From positions 899,598-963,597 of the forward strand of contig OZ037834.1 of NCBI GenBank assembly GCA_964035575.1: a stretch of 64,000 bases of DNA, written 5' to 3'. This document shows, piece by piece, positions 9,995 through 21,900 of this stretch. The DNA is from Rhynchopus sp. YZ270_cl-10. Its lineage: Eukaryota > Euglenozoa > Diplonemea > Diplonemida > Diplonemidae. Under the pieces are notes generated by a model. It saw nothing but the letters and a program-made list of their open reading frames with translations, had not been told where the DNA came from and made no database searches. Numbering within the stretch: the stretch's first letter is position 1; the number at the start of each line of letters is the position of its first letter. The position numbers were made by a program, and so were the translations under genes.

Positions 9995-11041
9995 ATGGAA
10001 ATATGTGTGGAGAGCTTGGACGGAGTGAAGTACACAGTCGAGGTGGGTGTGGATGATACAACTGCGGACATACGGCGGAAGGTGGCGTCTGCAGCAGGGT
10101 TGTGCGAAGACGGCTTTGACATGAGCTTCGGGGGGGAGGTGATGATCGAAGGAGACTACATCACGCAGCTGAGTGCTGGGGACACAGTTGTTCTGAAGAC
10201 GAAGTCGCAGAAGCACGACGCCATTGCAGCTCTTCGTGACTTGGGTGAGACAAGGTGGTTGACGGCAGAGAGGTTCCAAGAGCTGGAAAATCTTAAGCTG
10301 ATTCATTTGTTTCTGCAGGCAGAAGTTGTTACTGAGATACCCTATAAATTCTTGTCAGGTGGCACGTTCGAGGAACTTGATCTCAGTGGTGCGTCAGCTG
10401 TGACGAGAACTAACGACAGATTCCTCTACGAGTGCAGGTCAGTGCGCGCTGTAGATTTATCTGGGTGGACAAGTACGTGGCTGATAGGAGCCTCCTTCCT
10501 CTTCAGCTGCAACGCGTTAACCACACTTGACTTGTCTGGGTGGAATAATGTGACGCACATTGGATCCTCCTTCCTCGCACACTGCACCGCATTGACCACA
10601 CTTGACTTGTCTGGGTGGAGGCAGGTGACCCATATAGGGGGCTACTTTCTGGACAACTGCAGCGCATTGCAAACTGTTGATTTGTCAGGCTGGCACAACG
10701 TGATGCACATTGGGTGCCATTTCGTCTCGAGCTGCAGTGAATTGCGAACGCTTGCCCTGCCTGGGTGGAAGAATGTGGTACAGATCAACAGCCACTTCGT
10801 CTACAACTGTGGCGCGTTGACTGCACTCGACTTTTCTGGGTGGACGAGTGTGATGAAGATTGAGACAGGCTTCCTCAACGGGAGCACAACACACAACTGC
10901 AACATCAACGTCACCGGATCGAGCAGTCTTGTGTCAGCACATGTGAAGCATAGCCCCATAGGCGATGTCAAGCCCGCCCTTACATCCCGTACATCTCGGT
11001 ATAAGGATGGCGATACCAAGTGCCAATGCGTGTGCATGTGA
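9995..11041 (+). CDS. Ubiquitin-like domain fused to leucine-rich repeats
   Basis: 348 residues, starting at the ATG after the pyrimidine tract of the upstream repeat. Residues 1-70 (MEICVESLDGVKYTVEVGV... to DTVVLKTKSQ) have the length and beta-grasp pattern of a ubiquitin-like domain, with no C-terminal GG to suggest conjugation. A short helical linker follows, then about seven repeats of roughly 23 residues with the core LTTLDLSGWxxVTHIGxxFL, plus conserved cysteines. These are BspA/LRR_5-like leucine-rich repeats, usually protein-binding. An upstream ATG at 9872 lies inside the interspersed repeat and would add a non-conserved leader, so it was not chosen. The C-terminus ends in a Cys-rich CQCVCM. 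Fold assignment is by eye; partners are unknown. Confidence 0.78.
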   Translation: MEICVESLDGVKYTVEVGVDDTTADIRRKVASAAGLCEDGFDMSFGGEVMIEGDYITQLSAGDTVVLKTKSQKHDAIAALRDLGETRWLTAERFQELENLKLIHLFLQAEVVTEIPYKFLSGGTFEELDLSGASAVTRTNDRFLYECRSVRAVDLSGWTSTWLIGASFLFSCNALTTLDLSGWNNVTHIGSSFLAHCTALTTLDLSGWRQVTHIGGYFLDNCSALQTVDLSGWHNVMHIGCHFVSSCSELRTLALPGWKNVVQINSHFVYNCGALTALDFSGWTSVMKIETGFLNGSTTHNCNINVTGSSSLVSAHVKHSPIGDVKPALTSRTSRYKDGDTKCQCVCM

Positions 11042-11428
11042 GGCACGTGCATCTTTCGACAGGCTAGGTGCTCATGAGTAATGTGATATTTCACTGTTCA
11101 AACGCTGAAAATGAGTACATTGTCGTTTGTATGCATTTCTATTTTCTTCTGTACATGTTTTCTCCCATTTGCCTTTTTACGTTTTACATTTAAGCATGCA
11201 GACATCTAATAACGGTCGCTTTTTTCTTTGGGCTGATCTGCGGCCTTAACCGCAATAAACATCGACTGTAATACGCAATATGTACGCTGTCGGAACAGGA
11301 AAAAAAACACACACAACACAAAAAAAGTTCACTTAGATTCTTACCAGCCAACAAAGCCCCCCCATTTTCAAACCCACCCCCATCCACAGACGTTGTCACC
11401 CCCCCTCACCTCTCTCTCCCCCCCACCC

Positions 11429-12244
11429 ATGGGTGACATCTCCTCTACCTGCCGTGCACGAGAAGACGATCTATCCGAAGAGCTCCGCGGGGAACTCGAC
11501 GCGCTTGTCCGCCAGAACTCAGAGCTTCTTGCCCAGCGCGACTCTTTGCTTGGCGAAATCGAGGAGGAGACCTCTACACGTGCCTCCACACATCAGTGTA
11601 TGTCCCCTCTGTCGTTACCTCCCCCGGGTACACCACCGCCGGCATGGGTTGCTGAGGGGGGGTTGAGCATGCCCCAAGCATTGCACAGCCTCGAAACGCT
11701 GGTGGTCCGGGAACGCCAGCTCCGCCGTGCCGCGGAACGCACTGCATCGGAGACCGCTGCAGACCTCGCAGCATTGAGAGAAGAAACAGCTGTGCTCAGA
11801 CGACGCCTCGCGACACCAACGGGATATGACAAAGGGGTGGGGACGAACACACAGACGGCGGAGGTGGCGTGCAGTACTGTGGATTTGAAGCTGGGTGTTA
11901 CGTCGAAGGACATTCAGGTGGAGGGGGCGGGGCAGAGTCGGGTGACACTGGAGAGAAGAGCTTTGGCGCGGTTGAATGCACTGCGAGGGGGGGGAGGAGG
12001 AGGTGGTGGTGACATGCTTACACTCGGGGTGAACGACGGTGCAGGAATTCGAGGAGCCTGTGTAGATGTGCGTGGAGGTGGAGGTGGAGGTAGCGGGTCG
12101 CCGCCAACAGGCCTGCAGAGGTCGTTCAGTGCAGGCCCGCCGGTGGCCTATGAGGAAAGCGTGCGGTATCAGAATGTGGGTGGTGGTGGTGGAGGAGGTG
12201 GTGCGACGTTTGCCCCACGTTGTGCAGTGGGGATGGTAGTGTGA
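11429..12244 (+). CDS. Coiled-coil protein with polyglycine tracts
   Basis: The chosen ATG (MGDISSTCRARED) directly follows a long CT-rich tract (11396-11428) typical of a trans-splice acceptor region. Residues of about 8-45 (ELRGELDALVRQNSELLAQR) and 90-140 (VVRERQLRRAAERTASETAA...LREETAVLRRRL) are predicted amphipathic coiled coils. The C-terminal half is low complexity, with three tracts of 6-9 glycines encoded by GGT/GGA runs, which are prone to length change. No enzyme motif is visible. Codon and frame consistency support a real gene of unknown function, perhaps a structural or scaffold protein. Confidence 0.65.
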   Translation: MGDISSTCRAREDDLSEELRGELDALVRQNSELLAQRDSLLGEIEEETSTRASTHQCMSPLSLPPPGTPPPAWVAEGGLSMPQALHSLETLVVRERQLRRAAERTASETAADLAALREETAVLRRRLATPTGYDKGVGTNTQTAEVACSTVDLKLGVTSKDIQVEGAGQSRVTLERRALARLNALRGGGGGGGGDMLTLGVNDGAGIRGACVDVRGGGGGGSGSPPTGLQRSFSAGPPVAYEESVRYQNVGGGGGGGGATFAPRCAVGMVV

Positions 12245-13750
12245 AAAGAAAAGGGCCGGCATTGAGTATAGATCGTTAGGTAGGTGTAAGTGATTGTTGA
12301 GGCAAAAAAGAGGCTTTCCGCTTTTATTGTGTTGTTGTAAAAACAAAAAAAAAAAAAAACGTATAGTGGGGTTCATCCTCCGGGTGTCTACACTAATACA
12401 ACCAAGTTTTCAAAAAAAACACAAAAAAACAGTCAAATGGAGCTTAGGTGTCTCCTGACTAATTACATTTGTGACAATCCTCCAAGTTTTTCAAAATAAA
12501 ACAAATTCCCCAAATTTAGTTTCCCAGTGTTCGGTCTCTATCTGGGTAGTTGGTAATTGGTCACCCAGGACACCAAGGTGTTGTGTCTGGTTGGTGGTAT
12601 ACATGAAGAGCGTGTTCCCCATTGGGCCGCCTTCCTTTCTCCTCCCCCCCTCCCCCCTTTTTTGAATCATTCCCCCACACGGGGAAAGATCTATAGCCCT
12701 ACGATGGCTTTCCTAAGGATGGCTGTGGTCAACGGAGCAACATGACGTAGCTTTGGACACATCAGTAGCAAAAATGTTTTGTTCAAAGGTGACTAAGCAT
12801 GGGCTCATTGTCACCTGGTAAAAATTTTCTTTTGGACTGCATGGTCGGGGGTCCACCTGGGTACACTGCCACGAGAAGGTCAATGTATTCCTCGTCAAAT
12901 TTTGTTCAATTTTTTTTTCAACACCTGACCAGAGAGGTGCCATGCGTCCCGAGAGGTGGTCCACTGTAGAACCCTCTTCCAAAAAAGAATTATGAGGGGA
13001 ATGCAGGCCAACCCCGTTGGCGACACGTCATACACACACACTCCCCCACCCCAAAAAAAAAGGACAGTGGAGATTGCACAAACTGTGGCGCAACACTACC
13101 GAGGCAACTACACCTACTCCAACAATTTATCAAAAAAAAAAAATGTATTTTGTGCACTAAAACAAAAATACCAAAAAAAAAAACAAAGGCAACGCGATAC
13201 CAAACGGGGCACGTTGGTTTTTAACACCTCCCCTCTCAATCCCCATTGAGTTACTCGAAATAGTCTTTCCATTCATTTACCAATTTTTTTTCTCTTTTTT
13301 TCTTCTTTCTTTCCTTGCCTTTCACAAAACACACTCTTCTTTTGTATTCGAAAGATGTGCACTCCATCTTTCAAAAAAAAGGCTTTTTTTTTTTGTTCGT
13401 TTTCGGTTTTGACAACAACGTCCCCTTTTACACAATTTTCTTCTTTTCAAATTCTACCAAAAAAAAAAAAAAAATAGCTAAGCCTTCGGGGATAACCTTC
13501 CAGGTGACAAAAAGGAACCCAAGCAAGATCCTACTCGGTGATTGTGTGGACAAAAACGCAAAAAAAAAAAAGGCCCCTCCTTGTAACTTCCTTGTAGAAC
13601 TTCTAAACATTTCCCCTTCTCCACCCTTGTGTTGCAACCTTCTAAAATGAGGAAAAGCACGGTGGGTCATTCGGAGCTGCATTAATAACTTCACTTTCAT
13701 TGAAAAACCCCGTTTAGTACACTTTACACATCCCCCTCTGAGCCTCTCCC
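12245..13750. other. Intergenic with partial repeats
   Basis: No gene. Holds a partial R1 repeat (12834-12912), the second copy of the GTGGAGATTGCAC repeat (13065-13135, first copy 7079-7155), and many poly-A and poly-T runs. The last 40 bases before the next ATG end in CCCCTCTGAGCCTCTCCC, a plausible acceptor region. Confidence 0.5.
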
Positions 13751-15508
13751 ATGGGATGGAAAGAAAGCTGCGCAGAGGAGGAAGAGTTCCATCGCTGCAA
13801 AGGCGTGCTTGAGGATGCATTGGAGAAGCTATTAGGTGCTCTCGAGGGTGGCGACAAGGATGGCGCGCTCCACTGGGAGGCTGCCGTCGCAGCCGCCGAG
13901 CACGACGTCGACGAGCACCGCTCTCGCGACGCACTGAGCCCCGTCTCCCTCGGCACCTCCGCCGCCACGACCCACGCCACCTACGTCCTGGGACACCTCG
14001 ACCCGACCATCCCCCTCACCAAAACCGTCACGACAGCGCTGCAGTACCGTTGTTCGCTTATCTCCAAGCATATGCGGCTGATGTCAAAGCTCATCCTGTC
14101 GACAGACTTTCTGTTCATCCTTGTACATTATGCCGAGGGGACTACAGAGGGTGGGGGGCCAGTTGAAACATTACTACAAGATATTGCAACGACAGTGCGG
14201 CTGACGAAGACAATGGTAGTACATAAAGGGCGGATTACCGAAGAGATGAGAGGATTGTTGACAGCGCCGTTTTCGTTTTTGAGGGTCGAGGAGACGGAGG
14301 AGAAGGCGACGGCAGCGCTGTTGAATGAGCTCGAAGGGGTGTACGCGAAGATCGACCCTCATGCAGACAGACTGGTCGCAAAAAGCATTCGCGAAGAAAA
14401 CTGCGTTCCTCAAGCAGAATGCGGGAAATTGGTCATCCTTCGAGCCAGCATCGTACATCTCTCAGAACTGCTTGAAGGTCCTTTTCCTGAAGAATGTTCT
14501 GAACTTCTTAACCAAATCCTCCAAACCGGTGAAAAGCATATGGGCAAAGGACGATGCGGCGGGGTAGAAGGGATGTCCGTCGTTTTTGTTTATTCAGTAA
14601 AAGACATAGCGGGGGCATTGCAATGTGCGGAGAGGATAATCGAATGCGGCAGGGTCGTGCGAGAACGGAGTCGCGTTGATGAGGTTGGGTCCTGTTTTTT
14701 CCCAAACTGTGCCCTACACATAGATGATGTGCTAACCTGCGGGGTCGGTGGGGACACCGCCAAGGTGTACAGCACCGTTGGCCATGGGGTTGGGTTTTGT
14801 GAGTCTCTCCTTCTCTTGAGCACTTCTGGTCGCATTCCGTCGCCCATTCTCGCATCCTCCAGTGTAAAGAACCGGGTAGACTCCGAGCTAGGTCTCTCCC
14901 TTCAGTACACCTTTTCCGAAGTTGCGAATGCAAAGCGAATCAACAATGCACACCATGCGATCTTCACCGTCTCCTCCCCAGGGTCTCCCACAGAAGACAA
15001 TACCACCGCTATCACTACCCAACGGCACGCCTATTTTGAACGCCGCAGGGCGCTTGCTGATGAATGTATTGACATCTCCAAGCCGAACACTACCCTCATG
15101 GGGGGTCACCACATCGGGCCAAACGCGACAGTTGAGGACCCCATAGCGGGTGTCATGCCTCAGTCTGCAGGGAGCCTCTCACTGCACCGCATCGAGATGG
15201 AGGGGGAGGATGAGGACATCAGACTGAACCCTACCCACACAACGTTGCATAGCGGGAAGGGTGGGCCTCAGGGGAGAATGGGTGGGGTGTCTGAGGGTGG
15301 TGGTGGTGGTGATGCAGGGAGTCTCACCCGAGGCCGTCTCGTGGCGCACCTTCGTGAAGGCTCTGTGCAGGGCGCGCTGTCGGCGGAGCTTTCGTTGCCC
15401 CTGGAAGGGACGTTGATGGAGGGGATAGGGATTAGGGCAGGTGATAGCGCGGAGGTGACGGCAGAGCAGCTGGCGGTGGTCATGCAGAGGGTGCGGCATC
15501 AGCAGTGA
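13751..15508 (+). CDS. Unassigned 585-residue protein, faint cyclase-like region
   Basis: A long intact frame with an acidic, helix-rich first half. It includes SKHMRLMSKLILSTDFLFIL and the repeated helical stretch MRGLLTAPFSFLRVEETEEK. Residues about 275-390 run VVFVYSVKDIAGALQCAERI ... GVGGDTAKVYSTVGHGVGFC ... SGRIPSPILASSSVKNRV. This order of strand-helix, GGDxxxVYSTVGxGV and SGRI-P-I-L loosely follows the C-terminal half of class III nucleotide cyclase domains (GDaVNxAsRL ... GxILvS). Metal-binding aspartates cannot be placed, so it would be a degenerate relative at best. The last 150 residues are low complexity with GGVSEGGGGG. No membrane span is seen. I would annotate it as hypothetical. 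Confidence 0.6.
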   Translation: MGWKESCAEEEEFHRCKGVLEDALEKLLGALEGGDKDGALHWEAAVAAAEHDVDEHRSRDALSPVSLGTSAATTHATYVLGHLDPTIPLTKTVTTALQYRCSLISKHMRLMSKLILSTDFLFILVHYAEGTTEGGGPVETLLQDIATTVRLTKTMVVHKGRITEEMRGLLTAPFSFLRVEETEEKATAALLNELEGVYAKIDPHADRLVAKSIREENCVPQAECGKLVILRASIVHLSELLEGPFPEECSELLNQILQTGEKHMGKGRCGGVEGMSVVFVYSVKDIAGALQCAERIIECGRVVRERSRVDEVGSCFFPNCALHIDDVLTCGVGGDTAKVYSTVGHGVGFCESLLLLSTSGRIPSPILASSSVKNRVDSELGLSLQYTFSEVANAKRINNAHHAIFTVSSPGSPTEDNTTAITTQRHAYFERRRALADECIDISKPNTTLMGGHHIGPNATVEDPIAGVMPQSAGSLSLHRIEMEGEDEDIRLNPTHTTLHSGKGGPQGRMGGVSEGGGGGDAGSLTRGRLVAHLREGSVQGALSAELSLPLEGTLMEGIGIRAGDSAEVTAEQLAVVMQRVRHQQ

Positions 15509-15842
15509 AAGGGAAAGGGGGTGAGAGAGAGAGAGGAGGTTTTTGAAAAAAAGGGGAACAAAGGATAAGGAAAAGCAATGTTTTCATGTTGTTATGACCA
15601 AATCTTTGAACCCATAGTGTTGCAGTGGTAAAAACGATGTGTGTTATATGGGGTGCTTTGCGCCTTCATCCTTTCTTTCCCCCTAGCATTTTCCCCTTAC
15701 TTTCTTTTCTTAGTCTCTCTAATTAATAAGATTTTCTTCTCCCCCACCCCATTCCTTTCCCTTTCCCCTCCCCCTTTCCCAAACCAACCTCAACACCAAA
15801 AAGGGGGATTTATCTTTTGCAGGGGGGGTCTTATCCCCCTCC

Positions 15843-15984
15843 CCTCCCCTCTCCCCCTCTTTTCCTTCCCTACCTATACCTCTTTTCTTCTAAGGTGACT
15901 TCCTCTAAGCATAACGAGAGGCTTTTTGAGGTCATCTTATAAAACTTTTTCTTTTTTTTCTCTTTTCTCTTCATCACACAAAAA
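15843..15984 (+). promoter_or_regulatory. Pyrimidine tract, AG and repeat module before SLOG gene
   Basis: A CT-rich run (15843-15890) ends TTTTCTTCTAAG at 15894. No AG occurs between the second T/C tract (15945-15972) and the ATG at 15985, so AG sites near 15894-15920 are the best trans-splice acceptors. The stretch GTGACTTCC...ACGAGAGGCTTTTT...TCATCTTATAAAAC is one copy of the recurring module. Confidence 0.5.
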
Positions 15985-18900
15985 ATGGACGATGGCTTCA
16001 GCAATGCCGCCTCCCTGCAGGCTACCGGATGGGGGCGTGTTGTGTTCCGTGGTCCTGTTCACCGAGAAGCGTATCCTGAAGACCCGCTTGCGGCGACCAA
16101 TGGAACGACACAGGGTGACGTGGAGATGGGGCTGCTTGCGGGGGATGGGCTGGGGTCGCAGCCAGATTCCCCTGGAGGGACCCAGCCGGGGGTGGCGGAA
16201 AACAGCACAGCGGTGCTGACTGCGAGGGCGCCGAAGCCGAGGGAGTTTCCTGTATCCGCGCAGCAAGGGGGCGACTCGCTGCTGCGTGCGGTAGGTGCCG
16301 TGCGGCAGGAAGGGACATACTCCCGGTCCCTCTGCAACGCTACCCCCGTTTACTGCGATGTGCTCCGCAAAGATAGTCTTGGCAACGAAGACCCCGCCTG
16401 GTGTGCCTCAAATCGTCCTGGCGTGCCGGTTACTACTGACGCCCAGGGGAGACGGTTGGGAAAGGAGCAGGTTACGCAAAGGACAGAGCACGGTGTGAAG
16501 GCGATTGTTCATGTGATCGGCCACGTGGATTTCAATCGAATGAAGTTTCGTGATGAAGGGGCGAAAAAGAAGGGCGCGTTGACGGAGGTGGATGACTGTC
16601 ATTTGGTGCGGTTTTTGAAGAGGAGGAAGGAGAAGGAGAAGGAGGAGAAGGAGAAACGGCAGGAGGAGGACAAGGACGACGACGAGGACGACTCTTCGGA
16701 GGAGGAAGAGGTCAAGGCACAGAAGAAGCCGCCGCGGGGGCAGACCGACTTCATTGGTGACACTGATGTGTACGACGACAAACGCAAACGCATCGTCGAC
16801 AAACAAAAACACCACCTCGGGATGGACCTCACCGGGGAGGACGAATGCGACGAGCTCCACAACATCATCAACACCGGCCACGAGGACGGTGCCCTGCTCA
16901 CCTCCGGCGAAGTAGCCAAGGTCATCCGCCAATACCTCACCCGCTCTGTGGTCGCAGCCGCACGCAACAAACACTGCTGCATCCTCACCACCGACACTGC
17001 AGACATAAAAGGCGCACTCTCCCGCGGCGTCCAAGCAGCCGGTGTCCTCAAACACGGTGAATACCAAGACGGCCTGACAATAGGAGGCAGGGTCCCTGTT
17101 TTTGACGTCCAACCCATGCAGGTTCCGAAGGAGTTTCTCAGCCGGTGGTGTTCCCATCATATCCTGGTATCCCCAGGAAACACTAAGGCCCCGGCAGTAG
17201 ACTTCAGCCCTGATGAGGGTGGCGCGCTCCTTGAAAGCGATGTGGGCACGTTAGAACAGCCTCCTGCTGAAGCATCTGCGCGGGATGTGACCGACACTGT
17301 CGTCAAGCTATTGGAGGCAGCATCAAAAGGAAGCCACGGCCTCGTAGAGCGGCCCCCAGCGAGGGTGGTTGGGGTGCTGGTCGGAGGGCATGTAAAGTCA
17401 ACACGGTTCGATATGCTACCTTACGTTCGCAACAGATGGCCGTTTCTCATCATAGAAGGGAGTGGAGGGTACGCCGATATGCTGGCCTCGATCATCACAA
17501 AGATTGAATCAAGAGCTGGAGGGGTTGCATCGAAGGATGATTATCAAGCTTTGCTGTCAAATTATGACTCTTCCACTGCACAGGTGTTGTACGAAGGGAA
17601 TTGGGTGTTAATTCGGAAAGGTACTGTACCGGAGGTGGTTACACGGATGTTGAGTCAGGCGATTTCTGGGGATGAAATTCTGACCAGGGCGTGGGAGTCG
17701 TACGCAGCGTGGAACCAGCTGGCACGCAACAATGAGTTGCTTTACCGGAATCTGATGTTATGTATTCTTGTCTGCGGGATGCTTGCGACCGCGATATCGA
17801 TCTTTCAAACCTTCCTGCAGCTCACCTTCCAAAACGAAACCGACGGCGAAGACGAATCCGGACAACGCAAATGGGCCGGTGGGCACAACACCATCTTTGC
17901 CCACCTCCACTCCTCCCTCTCCATTGTCGTCGTGGTGCTCCCTATTACCATCTCCCTTCTCCAATCTATCACTAACCGGATCAACGCTGGAGCCAAATGG
18001 GTATCACTAAAATCCTGCGCCGAAGGACTTCTCTCTGAAATCTATATGTATCGTACACGCTCCGGGGCATATTCGGAACACGAAATCAAAAAGGCCTACG
18101 AAAAACGGATGAAACTCAAACGCAGCAAAGAGCGTGAACAGAGTAATGGCACTGCAAGCGTAGTAGGCGATGAAGAAGGTGAAGGAGACGACGCAGACGG
18201 CCTAGCGGAGAACGCCCCTGTCTACGCAACACGCTCCGAACTTCTCCACGTCAAGCTCAACCAATACACCCAGGAGCTGGTCACGTCTGAAATGAGTGAG
18301 AACAACATTCCCAAATACAGTGGTTGCATCCCTCCCAAGGAGGTAACACAATATGGGGACGACGGCTATTCTGACCTGACCATCCAAGCATACGCAGACC
18401 TCCGTCTCACACCAAAGATCAACGCATACAACGAAGACGCAGCGTTCTATGACCGCAGCAAGTCCCGCATTACCCTCACCATATACGGTTTTGGTGCGTT
18501 AGGCACAGCGCTTGCAGCGTTGGCCACCTTCGAAGCACTTCGTCCATACAACATAGGAGCCTGGGTAGCGCTAACCACCGCAGTAGGCAGTGCGTTAACC
18601 AGATATCTGGATTATACGAAAAGTGAATGGCTGCACAACAAATACACGACAGTAATGCATGAATTGGAGAGTGTAGAGTCCTGGTGGTCGTCTCGAGGGA
18701 GCGATGGGGCGAAAAGCGCGACAATGGACCAAATGGTGACGGCATGTGAAGATAAAATTACCGAAGAGATTTCTGAGTTTAAACAGCAGTTGAAAATCGC
18801 TGTGGCAGAGGCTGCTAAGGAGGCCGAAAAACAGGCAGAAGAACGGGCACAAATTCAAGAGAAGCTTCGAAAAGGTGAACAACCGGATTTGGTCAAAAAA

Positions 18901-21900
18901 ATGGACTCTCTAGGCTTATCCCGCATCAACTCTGATGCTATTCTTGGTGCGCTTAAAGACCCTACCTCTTCTGATGCACGTAAACTCATTAAAACGCTTC
19001 AACGAATCGACGATGAATTCGGTGGAGTCATCGATGAAGTAAAGGCCGCAGCGGAAGACTCTGCGCTAGGAAAAATCATTTCGACGCATATTCAGGACAT
19101 TGCAGAGTACAAAAAATACATGGACGCTGCAGGGAATATCATCGAAAACGTTAAAGGGGCGGTCGAAGGGGGGATCCACCTGAACCCGTTAAACCTCGAA
19201 AAGCTTATACCTCATGATCTGATGGAGACTATAAAGGATACTACAAAGCGAAAAGGGTTTTTGAGCCATATTGACACAATCAGTAGGGTGTGTGACCCGT
19301 GGCAAATGTCGTACGGTGATATTCTTATTACTGCGAAGAAGTGTGGGCGGCATTTTCACAAACAGATCGGCGCGTTGCCGTATCGGGTGGCAATGGAAGG
19401 GGTGGCGAAACTGTGTTTTCAAGAGGTGTTTACGGAGTTTGAGGAGGCGTTGGACAAGCTGGGGCTTTCTGCATTAGATTTTGTTGAGTCGAGAGAGCAG
19501 TTGGACATATTCATTTCGGAAATCCGAAAACTTTCGGGGCTGCCAGCGAACATCAATCTCAAGGCGATTATGACAGCCTGCTCCATCCCTACCATCAAAA
19601 CCGCGTTTCAAGGACTCAGTGAAGCAAAAGTCCGGTCCATTCTGAAGAGAGGGTCAAAATACTTCATAGAAAGCTCTCCGGCATTGGAGCTGCATAAAAG
19701 CATTTCGGAGACCACTGCTGATATGGACCTCGACGTCGCCTTCGCAGACAACCACGAAGAACTGATTCAGACCCTCTGCAGAGCGTTTGAGCTGACTTCA
19801 GACCTCCCAGCGCACTTTCTGGAAAAGGAGGAAATCGTTTCGGTCTTCCCAGACCGGGTTCGCGAGCAGTTTGCGGAAAAGAGTTTTATTTCATTAATTG
19901 CTGTTCTCTCCCGCCTTCAGAAGGGGACCATCGGGAAGAAATTTATGGACGCCTGGATTCGTGCCCCTATTGACCCCTCTGTTGCGATGGCTCATACTGG
20001 AGGGCTGGACATAGAAGAACCTAGGGAGCAACAGTCCTTCAGACGAGGCTCGACTGGGACGTGCAATACCTTTGCAACGTCGAAGAGTGCTGCTGGGAAG
20101 ACGATGCGGGGGTTGGGAGGAAAAGTGACCAGGTTGTCTCGGTTTTCGCAGTTGGAGGTGATGCTGCATTCGTTCCAGAATAGGTTGAAGTTGAGTCTGG
20201 CTGCAGAGAGGTTGAGTCAAATTGAGATTAATTCTTTGAGCAAATCGTCGCTTCTGAAGAAAATACGGAATATCATTGGCGCCGACCCTGCGTTAAATGA
20301 AGAGCTCCAAGTCTGCAACGATGCAGGCATCCGATTGGTCTTAAGCGGCGTGCGCTCTGCAGTGAGCAACAGCTATCCTGGACGGATCTTTGACATGCTT
20401 ACCGACGAGCTGGTCTCCTTCGATGCAGGCATGATGTTCACCTGGGACGACAGAGAAAAGCTTATCAACCGCATGAAGGATTTCAAAGGCATCAACGTCA
20501 ACAAAAAACCCGACGAATGGCTCCGTTCCATGCTTGGCTACAAATCGCTCATCGACCGCTGCCGCTGTCTCGACACACAACAACTCAAAGAGCTCATCAT
20601 GCGGTTGCAAAGCCTTATGGGATCTACCTTCGGAAGGCGAGTATTTGACAAAAGCTTGGAACATCTCAACGCTTTAGACCAAGATAGCTATAAAGAAGCA
20701 GGGTTCATGTCGTGGAGAGACCAAATGGTTGACCGATTTGTGTCCACCTGTATGAACACCGATGAGGAGATGGTCGAAAAACCGTGCGACGATGCGGATG
20801 TGTTCCGGGAGTCAATGAATATGGACGAACAGATTATTCGGTTGACCGCGAATCTCTCGGTCCGCGAGCTTCGTACTGTGATCCTACAGATTAAAGAGCT
20901 GGCAGGTGAGCGCGTTGTGGCGAACATCTTTGAAGCTGCATCTAAAGAAATCAACTCGGAAGAAGTCTTCCACATCTTCGACAGTGCCTTTATGTTGCCC
21001 CCTATTCGCCAACGTTTGATCATGTGTATGACAAATCTATTGATCAACCCACTAACGCAAAGGACATTACACCTTGCAGACATAGCAGCAGCCCTGCCCG
21101 ATAAAACCTTGAAGAGATTGCAACAGAACGTTGTGTTGCCTGAAAAGCACCTAGTCTCGGACACGATTTTGTTGGATCCTGGTGTGGTGACTTCGGAAGG
21201 CCTCCGTTTTGACATTCTGGACTCCTGTTCGGACAACCTGAACCGCGCTTTAGTGGAGTCGCTGGTTAAGGTGTTCAAAGGCAAGGCGCGACTCGCAGAG
21301 GTAGTGGAGTTTTTGCTCGCAGAGATGAAGCTGACGGCAGGCTACCGGCTGTTCTTGCGTCTGTGCTCAGAGGTAACGTCGTTCTGTCTTCGGGAGATTG
21401 TGAAAAGCCCGCGGGCGCGGCAGGGGCTGTTCCCGGTGTTCTTAAAAATGGTGTGGTACAATCGGTTTGGGTTCAAACCTCGTGTGTTGAGTCGCAACTC
21501 CACCGAGTACACCTTAGTGCAGGTGATGATACCAGGACCCGTAGGGGAGGACGGAACCTTTAAGCTGATCGAGGCAAAGCCAACGAAGGAAGTGATCATG
21601 GTGCTGCTGGAGGAGTTCTGCGAGGACTCGCATGAGGAGGTGGAGGAGTGTCTGATGCACTGCACGGCAGCGCAGCTGAAGGATGTGATTGGGTCCTTTT
21701 ATAAGATTTTGACGAGCACGCATGTGGGCGTCTTTTTTCAGTTTTTGGAACGTTCGGTGATTTTAGGATCAACGAGGAAGCTGAAGGGCCTGCACAACGC
21801 TGACCCTGAGCTGAAAAGGCGGCGGATCCTTGAGGACGAAAGGGAGAAGCGGCTGCGCAACGAGGGGATTGTGTACGTGAAGCATTCGCTGCGGCTGTCC

